Notes: generated from the sequence alone by a model not told the origin. A stretch of 39,674 nucleotides of DNA from Flemingiibacterium sp045636265 (GCA_045636265.1 JAZTXD010000124.1:1-39674), one strand, 5' to 3'; counted from the first letter of the stretch, positions 28,357 through 36,153 are shown. Numbers and translations: made by a program.

Positions 28357-29544
28357 TTATTCCTTGGCAGAGTTTGCGTTGGTCAGCTTCCATACACCGC
28401 CGGGATTGGTGGAGATAAGGTTGCCGTAGTTTGCGAGCAGTGCTTCATATACCGAGCCGTCGCGCTGGAATGCCGGAGAATCCTCTGCGGTAGCGAAACG
28501 CCAGCCGGTGGAATGCCATTCAAAGGTGTTGGTGTCAACGCCCCATACTTCGTCATCCGGAACAAACTGTTCGTTGATAACGGTGGCGGTCATGTCATTG
28601 TAGAGCACTTCGAAGCCGCGGAAACCGCCCTTGAACTGGAGGTTTTCAACGACCTGTACGTTGTTTACCTTCATGTAAGTCTGATAAGCGGCAAACGCTG
28701 CGTCGCCCATCATTACGAGGTTGGTTTTGGTGCCGTGGATTCTGCGGGTATTGCGGATCATTTCGCCGATAATGACGTCGGAGAGGTCGTTTTCCGCAGA
28801 CTTAACTTCCGGCATAAGGAAGCCGTTCTTGGTGGCCGATCTTTCAAGACCGTAAATTTCGGTGACATTGGTAGTATCATAGATAGCGCCGAGACCGAAA
28901 ATTTCCTTGCCGTAGGACTTCTGATTGGTGATAAAGCCGGAGGTAACGCCGGGAGCAGTACCGTCAACGGTAATGGTATTCGCACCGTAGTTGATGCTGA
29001 GAATACGTCTGGAAGCGGTGGGATTTGCACCTACAGCCGCGCCGGAAGCGAAGAAGTCGATCATAAGACCGGGTACGAGATACTTGGTGGAATCTACGGT
29101 AATGGTGTTGCCCGAACCGCTCTTGACGGTAGCGAGTACGCCCTTGCCGTCCATGAAGAGCTGACGGCCGAGATGCCACTTGCAGGCTTCATATGCGCCC
29201 TCGGTTTCTTTCTTGACAACGGGAATAATGGAGTTTGCCGCAGAGTTTGCAACCTGAGTCGCAAAGTCGGAGAAACGAATGGTGTGGTAGAGGTACGCCG
29301 GCTTGATCTTGAAGTCTTCGTACATCTGGGGAGCTGCTTCGGGAAGATGGGTGTTTTCGGTTCCTGCCGCAGAGCCGCCGTTGATACCGATATCAGCAGC
29401 AGCGCGGATCATGTAGTTGTCGAGCGGTACCTTTTTGATCTTGTCGAGGAACGGCGATGCTTCAAAAGCGATCTGGTTGTTCCACGCGGGAAGAATACGC
29501 TCCTTGAGAGCTTTTTCTACGAGTCTTACGAGCTGTTCAGCCAT
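28357..29544 (-). CDS. Major capsid protein, HK97-like fold
   Basis: The 395-aa product has an N-terminal helical arm (MAEQLVRLVEKALKERI). The order of segments is that of P22/HK97-type capsid proteins: an E-loop-like region (YMIRAAADIGINGGSAAGTE), a spine helix (ETEGAYEACKWHLGRQLF), an inserted beta domain (~residues 135-215), and an A-domain ending in GFRGFEVLYND and DEVWGVDTN. There is no signal of a protease-processed N-terminus, so scaffolding is by the separate upstream gene. It follows the scaffold gene after a hairpin (29570-29593) and has AAAGG upstream. It forms the icosahedral head shell. Confidence 0.88.
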   Translation of the reverse strand: MAEQLVRLVEKALKERILPAWNNQIAFEASPFLDKIKKVPLDNYMIRAAADIGINGGSAAGTENTHLPEAAPQMYEDFKIKPAYLYHTIRFSDFATQVANSAANSIIPVVKKETEGAYEACKWHLGRQLFMDGKGVLATVKSGSGNTITVDSTKYLVPGLMIDFFASGAAVGANPTASRRILSINYGANTITVDGTAPGVTSGFITNQKSYGKEIFGLGAIYDTTNVTEIYGLERSATKNGFLMPEVKSAENDLSDVIIGEMIRNTRRIHGTKTNLVMMGDAAFAAYQTYMKVNNVQVVENLQFKGGFRGFEVLYNDMTATVINEQFVPDDEVWGVDTNTFEWHSTGWRFATAEDSPAFQRDGSVYEALLANYGNLISTNPGGVWKLTNANSAKE

Positions 29545-29569
29545 ATTTTATTACCTTTCTTTGTTTACC

Positions 29570-29593
29570 CTCCGCGTCTTATCTTGCGCGGAG
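29570..29593 (-). other. Hairpin at the scaffold-capsid junction
   Basis: CTCCGCG (29570-29576) and CGCGGAG (29587-29593) form a perfect 7-bp stem with a 10-base loop. It spans the stop codon of the scaffold gene and ends before the capsid ribosome binding site. On the minus strand no T-run follows, so it is not a leftward terminator. Such a junction element could protect the capsid mRNA after cleavage, which helps make capsid protein in excess. On the plus strand CATTTTTGTT follows, so a weak antisense terminator is also possible. Confidence 0.5.
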
Positions 29594-30535
29594 CATTTTT
29601 GTTAATTCCTCGAATGCGTCCGCTACTGTTTCCGGCTTGTGGTCAACATTGACCGGAGCAGCCGCTACAGCGCCCTGAGATGCCGACATCGGAGGAATAT
29701 TCTGATTTGCCTGAAGTGCCTGTGTGCGTTTGAGCTCAAGCAACTTCATGACTTCGGGGTTTGCGTACACGTCGGTAGCTATCTGTTCGGGAGTCTTAGC
29801 CTGTGCGTTTACCGCCGCTCGTCCCTTTGCTACCAGTGCCGCGATTGTTACCTGCTCATTCGGAGGAAGTGAAGCAAGCGCGGGAATGGACTTGATTACC
29901 TGCGGAATATCGGATGCAACATCATCGAAACGATTTCCGATACCGGGAGTGTTGTGAAGCCCGGAGATTGCGCCCTGAATAGCCTGATCCTGCTGCTGAC
30001 GGCGGTAGGAATCGACAACGGGCTGCATCTCTTTCATAATCATTTTGCGCTGATACTCGAACATTGCGTTGTTGTATTCAGCCTGCTTCTGCTGACGTGT
30101 TGCGTCGTCAGCGTACATCATACCGTCGATATCAAGCGTAGGCGGTTCGAGTGCGTCCTCCAACTTGGCCTTGGTATCATCCGACTGCTGGACCATGGAC
30201 TGTTTGAGCTGCTGATTCTCAGTCTGCATCGCCCTGAACGCGGGTATCAGCAGATTCAGGATTGCCGACGCATCGGGCTGCGCAGGATTGCCCACAGCTC
30301 CGCTTGGGTTGCTCTGTGCGGACGTTTCCGCCTGCGACGGAACATTTGTCTGCGCTTCCACTGCGGGGACAGCTTCTGTCTGACCTGCCGGCGGTACGCT
30401 TTCTGTCGGTACTCCGGTGGTTTCAGCTCCTGTCTGTCCTGCGTCTGCGCTCTGTTCGGACTGTCCGTCTGAAAATAAGTTGGGATCACGAAACACATCA
30501 TCCAGTGTCAGGTTGTTTTCTTCTCTCGGCGGCAT
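29579..30535 (-). CDS. Capsid scaffold protein
   Basis: The 318-aa product is hydrophilic, and the N-terminal ~110 residues are a Pro/Gln/Ala/Thr/Glu-rich low-complexity region. A helical middle part follows: QTENQQLKQSMVQQSDDTK, then YNNAMFEYQRKMIMKEMQPV. The short C-terminal end is charged (DAFEELTKMLRAR), like the capsid-binding ends of scaffold proteins. It lies between portal and capsid genes, the standard scaffold position. Its ATG overlaps the portal stop (TAATG), with AGGAGG upstream. No protease motif is visible, so this is a plain internal scaffold. Confidence 0.8.
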   Translation of the reverse strand: MPPREENNLTLDDVFRDPNLFSDGQSEQSADAGQTGAETTGVPTESVPPAGQTEAVPAVEAQTNVPSQAETSAQSNPSGAVGNPAQPDASAILNLLIPAFRAMQTENQQLKQSMVQQSDDTKAKLEDALEPPTLDIDGMMYADDATRQQKQAEYNNAMFEYQRKMIMKEMQPVVDSYRRQQQDQAIQGAISGLHNTPGIGNRFDDVASDIPQVIKSIPALASLPPNEQVTIAALVAKGRAAVNAQAKTPEQIATDVYANPEVMKLLELKRTQALQANQNIPPMSASQGAVAAAPVNVDHKPETVADAFEELTKMLRAR

Positions 30536-32562
30536 TATGCTATTCCTCCTTTATTTGTGTTGGCAGCCTGAATAGCTGCCTGCATTGCCTGCTGCTGTTT
30601 ATTCTGAGCTATTCGCTTGGAATGATCGCGTATATGCTGCATGAACATCTCGGCTCTTGCAGGGTCGCGGCGGCGTTTAAGCTCAAAATCGTACTGCAGC
30701 ACGACTTTATTATGTTCAGCGACGTGAATATCATCGTCGTCAAACTCGTTGATCTTGGGGATAATACCCTGCGCAAACAGGCTGTTTTCTCTCTGTGCAT
30801 ACTTGCTCTGAAGAGTGTATTCGCCCATAAGTTCGGTATACTTTCCGGCTTTCATGAGTTCAAGTGCCCGAATCTTTACGCGCTGCGGTATCTGTCCGTT
30901 TTCGTCGGTGTACAGCCCCATCTGATAAGCCGCCATAAACGATTCGCGCTGTGCATCTTCGCTTATGCGGAGTTCGTTTTCGGTATCGTATTCCACATCG
31001 AACGAATTGATATCATCCGCCGACCATACTACAACCGAGCCCATCATGTTGCCGCCTGTGATGTCGAGAACGCGATAACCCTTTGCAAACCGCTTGTACA
31101 TGGTAAGCCACTGTACCGCAAGCTGACGGATGCCCTCGCGTATCATATCGCCGGAAAGCGACATACGGGTGTTATCAATATTCTGAAGCTGCTCGATAGC
31201 CTTGCCGGACTGTACACCGGTGGGAGTGCCGCCAACCATCATAAGCTGCGACACACCCGATACATACTCCATATCCGACTTTAACTGCTGTACTTCGCCG
31301 GGAATTACCGACGGAATGTCACTGTTGGTAGCGGTTCGCGGTATCGGCGCATTGTGTCCCTGACGATAAGTGAGTATACCGCCCGGTTCAGTGCCCTTTT
31401 CCGCGTATTCGTCAACATCAATCGAGCCGTCTTCTGCGATGTAACCGCCGAGCGACAACAGCTTTATGTAATCATGTAGCCCGTTTTTGACGCCGTTGTA
31501 GGCTCTCTGAAGCGGTATAAGGTCCTCAATGACCGACCGTCCGAAGAACATACCCGGCATCATCTTTGACCGGAGCATTACAATCGGTATATCGCCGTAT
31601 ACCAGATTGCCGTAATACACGAGATTCGAGCCGATCTTGATAGCCATTCGCCCGTTAGGTCTTAATCTTGACGGCCGCTCAAAGTATGTAACAACGTGCT
31701 CCGAGTCTTCGACTGTACGGTGTGTCATGGTGAGCACGGTCGATTCATAACCGTAACCGCCGGCGGCTACATCGGGAGATATCGACACGGTATCAACACT
31801 TCTGCCCTTGACCTTAACACCGTAGAGCGAATGAATCTCGCGGGTAGTCATTACCTGATCCACAATGATTGATGCCTGATCTGATACATCCTGCTTGTAG
31901 ATGGATTCGGGATAAACCTCATACGGTGATAACACACCCCACGCAAGATCGCCGTCCGCTATATCCGCGGCGGTCTTCTCACGCGACAGTGAAGTTGATG
32001 CTCTCGGGTCCCACCAGCTCATAAAAAACGAAGTGCCGGTGATCTCCGACCAGTAAAGCGCCGAGTTTTTACGGCTCTCAAATGCCGTAGAAGCCTGTAT
32101 GTACCGCAGTATCGCCGTCGATACATCCGCTTTGTCGAGATCTTCAAGATCATCGGTGCGCGGTCTGACCGTCATTGCATAGGTTACTTTCTGCAGATGC
32201 GCCAGTCTCGTTTCAATAAGCGGTGCAATACAGTTGTATGCTTCATGCTGCATCCACGGCTGCGGTGCGTCGTAGGCTTCAATCTCATGTGTAACAAGGT
32301 TTATGTCGCAGAACTGATTGCCGATAAGGAAATTGTAGTTAAGCTGCCACTTAAGCTCAAGAGGTTGGCGTTCGTTTCTGCGGCGCTCAAGCTCGGTGTC
32401 GATATACGCGCAAACATCCTCGTTATACAGCAGATTGCCGTCTTCGTCGCGGTCAAGCGGCACAGATGCGCTTTCTTCTGTGAACCGGTCGAGCATATCC
32501 TTGTCGTTCGGGACGTCACGAGGGCGGCCGAAACGGTTTTTAAGTGATTCTATTACATTCAT
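30535..32562 (-). CDS. Portal protein, P22-like
   Basis: The 675-aa product has the length and order of large portal proteins from short-tailed phages. The N-terminal region has NYNFLIGNQFCDINL. PWMQHEAYNCIAPLIETRLA then leads into VTYAMTVRPRTDDLEDLDKAD, a portal signature of this group. SGVSQLMMVGGTPTGVQSGK lies in the central wing/stem part. The C-terminal ~60 residues are Gln/Ala-rich helices (QQQAMQAAIQAANTN), comparable with a barrel. Twelve copies form the DNA channel at one head vertex and bind the terminase. The gene lies between the TerL/small gene block and the scaffold. Confidence 0.9.
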   Translation of the reverse strand: MNVIESLKNRFGRPRDVPNDKDMLDRFTEESASVPLDRDEDGNLLYNEDVCAYIDTELERRRNERQPLELKWQLNYNFLIGNQFCDINLVTHEIEAYDAPQPWMQHEAYNCIAPLIETRLAHLQKVTYAMTVRPRTDDLEDLDKADVSTAILRYIQASTAFESRKNSALYWSEITGTSFFMSWWDPRASTSLSREKTAADIADGDLAWGVLSPYEVYPESIYKQDVSDQASIIVDQVMTTREIHSLYGVKVKGRSVDTVSISPDVAAGGYGYESTVLTMTHRTVEDSEHVVTYFERPSRLRPNGRMAIKIGSNLVYYGNLVYGDIPIVMLRSKMMPGMFFGRSVIEDLIPLQRAYNGVKNGLHDYIKLLSLGGYIAEDGSIDVDEYAEKGTEPGGILTYRQGHNAPIPRTATNSDIPSVIPGEVQQLKSDMEYVSGVSQLMMVGGTPTGVQSGKAIEQLQNIDNTRMSLSGDMIREGIRQLAVQWLTMYKRFAKGYRVLDITGGNMMGSVVVWSADDINSFDVEYDTENELRISEDAQRESFMAAYQMGLYTDENGQIPQRVKIRALELMKAGKYTELMGEYTLQSKYAQRENSLFAQGIIPKINEFDDDDIHVAEHNKVVLQYDFELKRRRDPARAEMFMQHIRDHSKRIAQNKQQQAMQAAIQAANTNKGGIA

Positions 32563-32565
32563 TTA

Positions 32566-32802
32566 TTACTCCTGTATTTCATCGTCCTTGTGCCGCCATT
32601 TCTTGATAGCGCGTTCATGCGCCGTGATGTATCGCTTGGGAGCAGGCGGCTCTTTTACTTCGAGCGGCGGATTTCCGTACAAGCGGCTGATGAGCTCCCT
32701 GCGTTCAGTGCGAGCCGCAAGGTACATCACGATCATTGCACTGATACACGCCATCGAAACCCCGAAGAACATGGCACATACGGCAAATCCTGCGGCTGTC
32801 AT
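32566..32802 (-). CDS. Small membrane protein before the portal
   Basis: The 78-aa product has a long hydrophobic N-terminal helix (residues ~3-29, AAGFAVCAMFFGVSMACISA...). A charged basic tail with a Pro-rich joint (EVKEPPAPKRY) follows. The start overlaps the stop of the preceding coiled-coil gene (ATGA). I know no family. A membrane protein within the packaging block is unusual and could influence host membrane or superinfection, but that is speculation. Confidence 0.6.
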   Translation of the reverse strand: MTAAGFAVCAMFFGVSMACISAMIVMYLAARTERRELISRLYGNPPLEVKEPPAPKRYITAHERAIKKWRHKDDEIQE

Positions 32803-32969
32803 GCGTCATCACCGCTGTCGGCTTCGGTTTTGAGCTTCTTTTCGAGTGCTTTGATCTTCTTTTCCTGCGCATCGAGCTTCTTTGCCATTGCGATGAGCCG
32901 CGAACCTATCTTGAAATGCGCAAACACACGACCGATACCGTCACCGGCAGTGTCGAGAGCGCGAGCCAT
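32799..32969 (-). CDS. Small coiled-coil protein
   Basis: The product is 56 aa if started at the ATG at 32969, just after the stop of the zinc-finger gene. Its last two thirds are a strongly charged heptad helix (LIAMAKKLDAQEKKIKALEK), a likely coiled coil, with an acidic end. No clear Shine-Dalgarno lies next to this ATG, so translation may be coupled to the gene before. The longer ORF start at 33056 would run through the upstream gene in another frame and looks spurious at its N-terminus. The role is unknown. Confidence 0.55.
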   Translation of the reverse strand: MARALDTAGDGIGRVFAHFKIGSRLIAMAKKLDAQEKKIKALEKKLKTEADSGDDA

Positions 32970-32973
32970 TGCA

Positions 32974-33177
32974 TCAGTTATCACCGTTTGTGTCCTCCTT
33001 TTTCTTCTTTGCTTCATTGCGGTACAGTGCCGCCATTTCCTTGGCACACTCCGCACAGATGTATACTTTCTGCCCGAATCCGACGTCTGCCGAACGGGTC
33101 ATAATCATCGTTGATTTGTTGGTGCAGAAGGGAATACTGCACACATGAGTTATTTTATATCCCATAACGGGGCGCAT
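32974..33177 (-). CDS. Small zinc-finger protein
   Basis: The 67-aa product has the metal-binding pattern CSIPFC (C-x4-C, residues ~13-18) and CAEC (C-x2-C, ~41-44). The segment between them contains a GFGQKVYIC strand, and the C-terminal tail is Lys/Glu-rich. This is a treble-clef or zinc-ribbon-like knuckle. GGAGG lies 8 bases before the ATG at 33177. It sits directly after the large terminase gene. Small zinc-finger proteins here may bind nucleic acid during packaging or act on host proteins; there is no direct evidence. Confidence 0.7.
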   Translation of the reverse strand: MRPVMGYKITHVCSIPFCTNKSTMIMTRSADVGFGQKVYICAECAKEMAALYRNEAKKKKEDTNGDN

Positions 33178-33192
33178 AATGTTGTCCTCCTG

Positions 33193-34536
33193 TTAGAATC
33201 TGCCGCGTTTTGTGCCCGATCTGCCGAACACAGCGCGTTTGAAGTCGCTTTGTATGAGTTTACCTTGCTCGGTCCGTGCGTCCGGCTCTTTCGGTGCGAC
33301 TTGCCGCATTACGCAAAAATAGCGGAGAGCATCGCATATGTGGGTGATATCATGCGGCTCTGTAGCACAGTCGGACGGATTTTTCGTGTCGTGCTGAAGC
33401 AGCGGCAAACACCGTATCAGCTCGGTACAGGTTGAAAATATATGAAGCCGTGAAACCTCCGCGCCGTCTGCGCCTTTAATGAGCTTAAGCCACTCGGCAA
33501 CCGCAAGCCATCCCGGAACACGCGACGCATCCGATTTTACAAACGGCACACCATTGTCGCGGAACATCTCGAATATACTTTTGCCGCTGTCTTTTGCTCT
33601 TGACCACAAGTCCGGCGGCGCGTAAGTAAGGTAGACGTCCTCGTCATCAGCTTGACGGCTTATGATACCCTTTGCCGCTTCCGACGCGATAAGCTCCGGC
33701 TGACAGAATTCACGGTATACATACATCTCGTTCTGCGGCGAAACGGCGATCCAGAGACACGCAAGCATATCAAGACCGTAGTCGAGCGCACGGTAACGCC
33801 GCCAGTGTTTGGGTATCTCAATCGGCTGCATAACGTGTATATCGGCCCGAAATGCCGTGAAATACTGCCCAACGAAATAATCCCAGTCACCGTCGAGCCA
33901 CGCCTGCCGCAGTCCGTCGGGGAGTTCCTTAAGCATCCGCACATAGTCGGGGTCGCTCTCCATGAGCGCTGGATTATCGTAAACTGACGCCTGTATAAAC
34001 ACCGTGTCGGGTGAATCGCCTTGTACAAAGCGACGTTTGACCCAGTCGTGACCGACCCCTCCGGGATTGCACGTCAGATATGTGCGTTTGGGGAAGTTGT
34101 TTACACCGCGCACCATAGCGTCAAGCCATGTGAACTGATACTCGGTCAGCTGTGTTGCTTCGTCGATCATCAGTATGTCATACTCCTGACCCTGATAACG
34201 AAGCACGTCCGCTTCCGTCGCACAGTAGCCAAACGCGATAAGGCTTCCGTTCGGGAACTTAAGTGTTTTGTCGGACTCCTTGTAGGTAGCAATGCCGACC
34301 AATTCAGCCGAGAGCTTGCGTATATGGTTTTCGAGCAGCTCCGGATATGTACGGCGCACAATTAGTATTCGTATACCGTCGTAATTGAGAGCCAGCAGAG
34401 CCGCCTTAAGACGTACCGCATGAGACTTGCCGCCGCCTCTTGCACCGCCGTAAGCCACATAGCGGGTGTCAGCGAGGAGGAAGCGCTGCTGCTTGGGCGT
34501 TGGCGGTGGCGGCGAATATATAAGACTATTTGCCAT
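33193..34536 (-). CDS. terL: Terminase large subunit
   Basis: The 447-aa protein has the two-domain packaging-motor layout. Walker A is GGARGGGKS at residues 30-38, preceded by a Q-rich adenine-binding segment (PKQQRFLLA). Walker B with catalytic carboxylates is ILMIDEAT (~118-125). A coupling-type TCNPGG follows (~162). The C-terminal RNase-H-like nuclease begins with RALDYGLD (~249) and includes DLWSRAKDSGKS further on. It drives DNA into the head and cuts the concatemer. Its start overlaps the small subunit gene by 11 bases. Confidence 0.95.
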   Translation of the reverse strand: MANSLIYSPPPPTPKQQRFLLADTRYVAYGGARGGGKSHAVRLKAALLALNYDGIRILIVRRTYPELLENHIRKLSAELVGIATYKESDKTLKFPNGSLIAFGYCATEADVLRYQGQEYDILMIDEATQLTEYQFTWLDAMVRGVNNFPKRTYLTCNPGGVGHDWVKRRFVQGDSPDTVFIQASVYDNPALMESDPDYVRMLKELPDGLRQAWLDGDWDYFVGQYFTAFRADIHVMQPIEIPKHWRRYRALDYGLDMLACLWIAVSPQNEMYVYREFCQPELIASEAAKGIISRQADDEDVYLTYAPPDLWSRAKDSGKSIFEMFRDNGVPFVKSDASRVPGWLAVAEWLKLIKGADGAEVSRLHIFSTCTELIRCLPLLQHDTKNPSDCATEPHDITHICDALRYFCVMRQVAPKEPDARTEQGKLIQSDFKRAVFGRSGTKRGRF

Positions 34537-34978
34537 ATTTGGCTATGTCTTCCGAAAATTGTACCGTGACGGTGTTCTGCACCTGCTGCGGAGCGTCGAA
34601 ACCGCACATCCGCGACACAGTGTCAATACATTTGAGAGCAACGCCTGCCGCCTGATGGTTATATGCCGCACCCGGCACCACTTCGCCGTATTCGTCCTTG
34701 TCGATAATTGCGCCCTTTGCATCGCCGTACAGCTCCTGCAGCTCACTCAGTACCTGCTCACGGGTCCACACATTAAGATTTGCCGTCTCAGCCCTGAGCT
34801 GTGCAATGTACTCGGTTACCGCTTTGCCGCCCAATACCTTTGAGCCGCGAGCCGCAACAACCGCATCGGATAATCCGTCACACGCATAACCGGCGATACG
34901 GTAGGCTTCGGCGGCAGTCTTGCCGTCCACAACAGCCTCGGCAAACGCGATCTGCTGCGCTGTCATACCGATTGCCAT
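34526..34978 (-). CDS. terS: Terminase small subunit
   Basis: The 150-aa protein begins with MTAQQIAFAEAVVDGKTAAE and the AYRIAGY segment, the HTH-type DNA recognition region of the Terminase_2 family. A central helical oligomerisation part follows (EYIAQLRAETANLNVWTREQ), and the C-terminus contains ALKCIDTVSRMCGFDAPQ. It recognises the packaging site and recruits the large subunit. AGGAGG precedes the ATG at 34978. It is the first gene of the late operon, about 30 bases downstream of the predicted promoter. Confidence 0.9.
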   Translation of the reverse strand: MAIGMTAQQIAFAEAVVDGKTAAEAYRIAGYACDGLSDAVVAARGSKVLGGKAVTEYIAQLRAETANLNVWTREQVLSELQELYGDAKGAIIDKDEYGEVVPGAAYNHQAAGVALKCIDTVSRMCGFDAPQQVQNTVTVQFSEDIAKYGK

Positions 34979-35002
34979 GTTAATTCCTCCTGTTCTTTAC
35001 TT

Positions 35003-35020
35003 ATCCTATCTATAGGATAT
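35003..35020. promoter_or_regulatory. Palindromic operator candidate over the late promoter
   Basis: TATCCTATC-TATAGGATA is an 18-bp palindrome with one mismatched pair, and it covers the predicted -10 of the late promoter. Its size and position fit a repressor or activator site. It shares no sequence with the ATACTGGGG operators at 36050-36153. Confidence 0.45.
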
Positions 35021-35039
35021 CACGCAAGAGCTTGTCAAA
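35010..35039 (-). promoter_or_regulatory. Predicted promoter of the late (terminase) operon
   Basis: On the minus strand, TTGACA (complement of 35034-35039) is followed after 18 bases by TATAGA (complement of 35010-35015). The -35 is perfect and the -10 matches 4 of 6. The start would fall about 25 bases before the terS ATG. A weak -10 fits a promoter that needs activation or is controlled through the overlapping palindrome. Confidence 0.55.
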
Positions 35040-35083
35040 GTGAAGAATCGTGTAGAAGTTTTGGCTTCAATCAGTGCCGTATT

Positions 35084-35098
35084 TGTGCAATATGCACA
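35084..35098. promoter_or_regulatory. Perfect inverted repeat upstream of the late promoter
   Basis: TGTGCA-ATA-TGCACA is a perfect 6-bp inverted repeat with a 3-base centre. It lies about 45 bases upstream of the late -35 and just beyond the terminator of the toxin-like operon. It could bind an activator of the late promoter; this is inferred from position only. Confidence 0.35.
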
Positions 35099-35110
35099 GC
35101 GTTATGGCAT

Positions 35111-35141
35111 AAAAAAAGACCACCACGATTTCGTGATGGTC
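35111..35141 (-). terminator. Rho-independent terminator of the RHH-HicA-like operon
   Basis: On the minus strand GACCATCACGA and TCGTGGTGGTC pair (10 of 11 positions), followed by seven T residues (complement of 35111-35117). It follows the stop of the HicA-like gene and insulates the late promoter from it. Confidence 0.9.
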
Positions 35142-35157
35142 CGGGTGTTTGGTTGTG

Positions 35158-35442
35158 TTATATTTTAATGTGTCCTGAGGTAATCAATAGCTCTTTGTAT
35201 TCATCGGCTGACAAGGTACATTTTACAAGATCGCAGAACTGAGACTTGTTCAAGCGCGTTTGTCTTGCCATAGCTCCGATCAGTGTATCTGATATTTCAT
35301 CCGCGCTGTGGCTGATCTTGGTGAATACAGCTGTCTTTTTGCCGCCCGCACAATATACATAATAATGATGATCTCCGTCACGCTGTACGAATCCTTTACG
35401 GGTCAGTGCGGCTCTCACTGCCGACGTTTTAAGCGTTGCCAT
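35158..35442 (-). CDS. HicA-like putative toxin
   Basis: The product is about 94 aa. The central part follows the HicA-type dsRNA-binding-like fold: ALTRKGFVQRDGDHHYYVYC (strand-strand with His), GGKKTAVFTKISHSADEIS (strand then helix), and a C-terminal GAMARQTRLNKSQFCDLVKC. This extended form, with TKxSHSxxEI and a C-terminal MARQxxL helix, resembles longer HicA family proteins. HicA toxins are mRNA interferases that use a histidine in the first motif. I chose the ATG at 35442, inside the end of the preceding gene (14-base overlap), because the protein fold begins there. Toxicity is inferred from family likeness and gene order only. Confidence 0.65.
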   Translation of the reverse strand: MATLKTSAVRAALTRKGFVQRDGDHHYYVYCAGGKKTAVFTKISHSADEISDTLIGAMARQTRLNKSQFCDLVKCTLSADEYKELLITSGHIKI

Positions 35443-35812
35443 AAGGTTCACCTGCAGCGGCCAGAAGTGCGCGTTTAAGCTCTTTTGCATCCTCTGTCAA
35501 TGCTTCGTCCGATTCGTTTGCATATTCTCTATACAGAAACAGCACAGCTTCATTAAACTCTGTCTGTACATCTGCAAGGTTTTCACCGACAGCGTATATA
35601 TTAAACGGTTCATATTCCATTGTATACGCTTCTCCGATCGTCAGAGTTACCGCCAGCGGCTCATTAAAGCGAACACTGCCGACAGATACAACGGGAATAT
35701 TCAAACGTATTTCCGCGCCGTGTGCAAAGTATTCGAGTATGAACGCCGCCGCGGTCCTGCTCTGCTGTGTCATACTGTCAAGTGTTGCAATGCATTGCTC
35801 CATTTCGCTCAT
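35429..35812 (-). CDS. Putative antitoxin partner of the HicA-like protein
   Basis: The 127-aa product is acidic and has two halves. Residues ~35-75 are beta-rich (EIRLNIPVVSVGSVRFNEPL, then LTIGEAYTMEYEPFNIYAVG). The second half is helical, with NEAVLFLYREYANESDEALT and an ending in EDAKELKRAL. From memory, the 'EPF.IYA.G...AD...EFNEA...LY.EYA...D..LT.DAK.LK' pattern accompanies long HicA-type genes and may be a HicB-like partner lacking a DNA-binding domain. It overlaps both neighbours (ATGA at the RHH gene, 14 bases at the HicA-like gene), and GGAGG precedes its ATG. DNA binding would then be supplied by the RHH protein. Confidence 0.6.
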   Translation of the reverse strand: MSEMEQCIATLDSMTQQSRTAAAFILEYFAHGAEIRLNIPVVSVGSVRFNEPLAVTLTIGEAYTMEYEPFNIYAVGENLADVQTEFNEAVLFLYREYANESDEALTEDAKELKRALLAAAGEPYGNA

Positions 35813-36009
35813 TGTGTTGCCTCCTGCATATCGCGTTCGATTGTTTCGCGGATGGCGCGCTGGATGAAGCTGTTAGTTGAATCACCCAGCCGTTCCGCGT
35901 GCGCCTGTATTGCTTCCCGTTCTCCTTTCGGCACTCTTACCTTTATTTCGTCATAGTTAGCTTTGTTATACTTTGCCACTGCTCGCATATTAGCTTTCGG
36001 TATCGCCAT
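35809..36009 (-). CDS. Ribbon-helix-helix (Arc-like) regulator
   Basis: The product is 66 aa. After a basic Ala/Asn/Lys segment, the strand DEIKVRVPKGEREAIQAHAE and the helix pair around RLGDSTNSFIQRAIRETIERD form a typical RHH domain. RHH dimers insert the beta ribbon into palindromic operators. I moved the start to the ATG at 36009 with AAAGGA 9 bases upstream, because the ORF start at 36033 lies upstream of the predicted transcription start (~36027). It is divergent from the plus-strand operon. Three matching 16-bp sites lie between them, so it probably represses both directions. Confidence 0.82.
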   Translation of the reverse strand: MAIPKANMRAVAKYNKANYDEIKVRVPKGEREAIQAHAERLGDSTNSFIQRAIRETIERDMQEATQ

Positions 36010-36033
36010 ATTATCACGTCCTTTCACTATCAT

Positions 36034-36062
36034 ATTATATCATTATATTATACTGGGGTCAA
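36034..36062 (-). promoter_or_regulatory. Promoter of the RHH-antitoxin-toxin operon
   Basis: On the minus strand TTGACC (complement of 36057-36062), 17 bases, then TATAAT (complement of 36034-36039). Operator copy A (36050-36065) covers the -35 and part of the spacer, so repressor binding would block polymerase. The predicted start near 36027 gives an 18-base leader. Confidence 0.75.
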
Positions 36063-36153
36063 TATGTAATATTGCACAATTTCAGCATAAATTATTTGTG
36101 GTATATTGTCCCCAGTATTTTTTCAAAACCCCTTGACATACTGGGGACAGTAT
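36050..36153. promoter_or_regulatory. Three-copy 16-bp operator array in the divergent promoter region
   Basis: Site A (36050-36065) is ATACTGGGGTCAATAT. Site B (36103-36118), read on the minus strand, is ATACTGGGGACAATAT. Site C (36138-36153) is ATACTGGGGACAGTAT, a perfect inverted repeat ATACTG/CAGTAT around GGGA. Any two copies differ at one to three positions. Centres are 53 and 35 bases apart. A sits on the minus promoter, C on the plus promoter and B between them, which allows loop formation. The adjacent RHH protein is the likely ligand. Confidence 0.8.

Noticed and set aside
28348..29652. A 434-codon open frame on the plus strand opposite the capsid gene
   Set aside because: It mirrors the capsid gene codon pattern, has no ribosome binding site and encodes no domain-like sequence. 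The minus-strand capsid, with a good start and fold pattern, explains the region.
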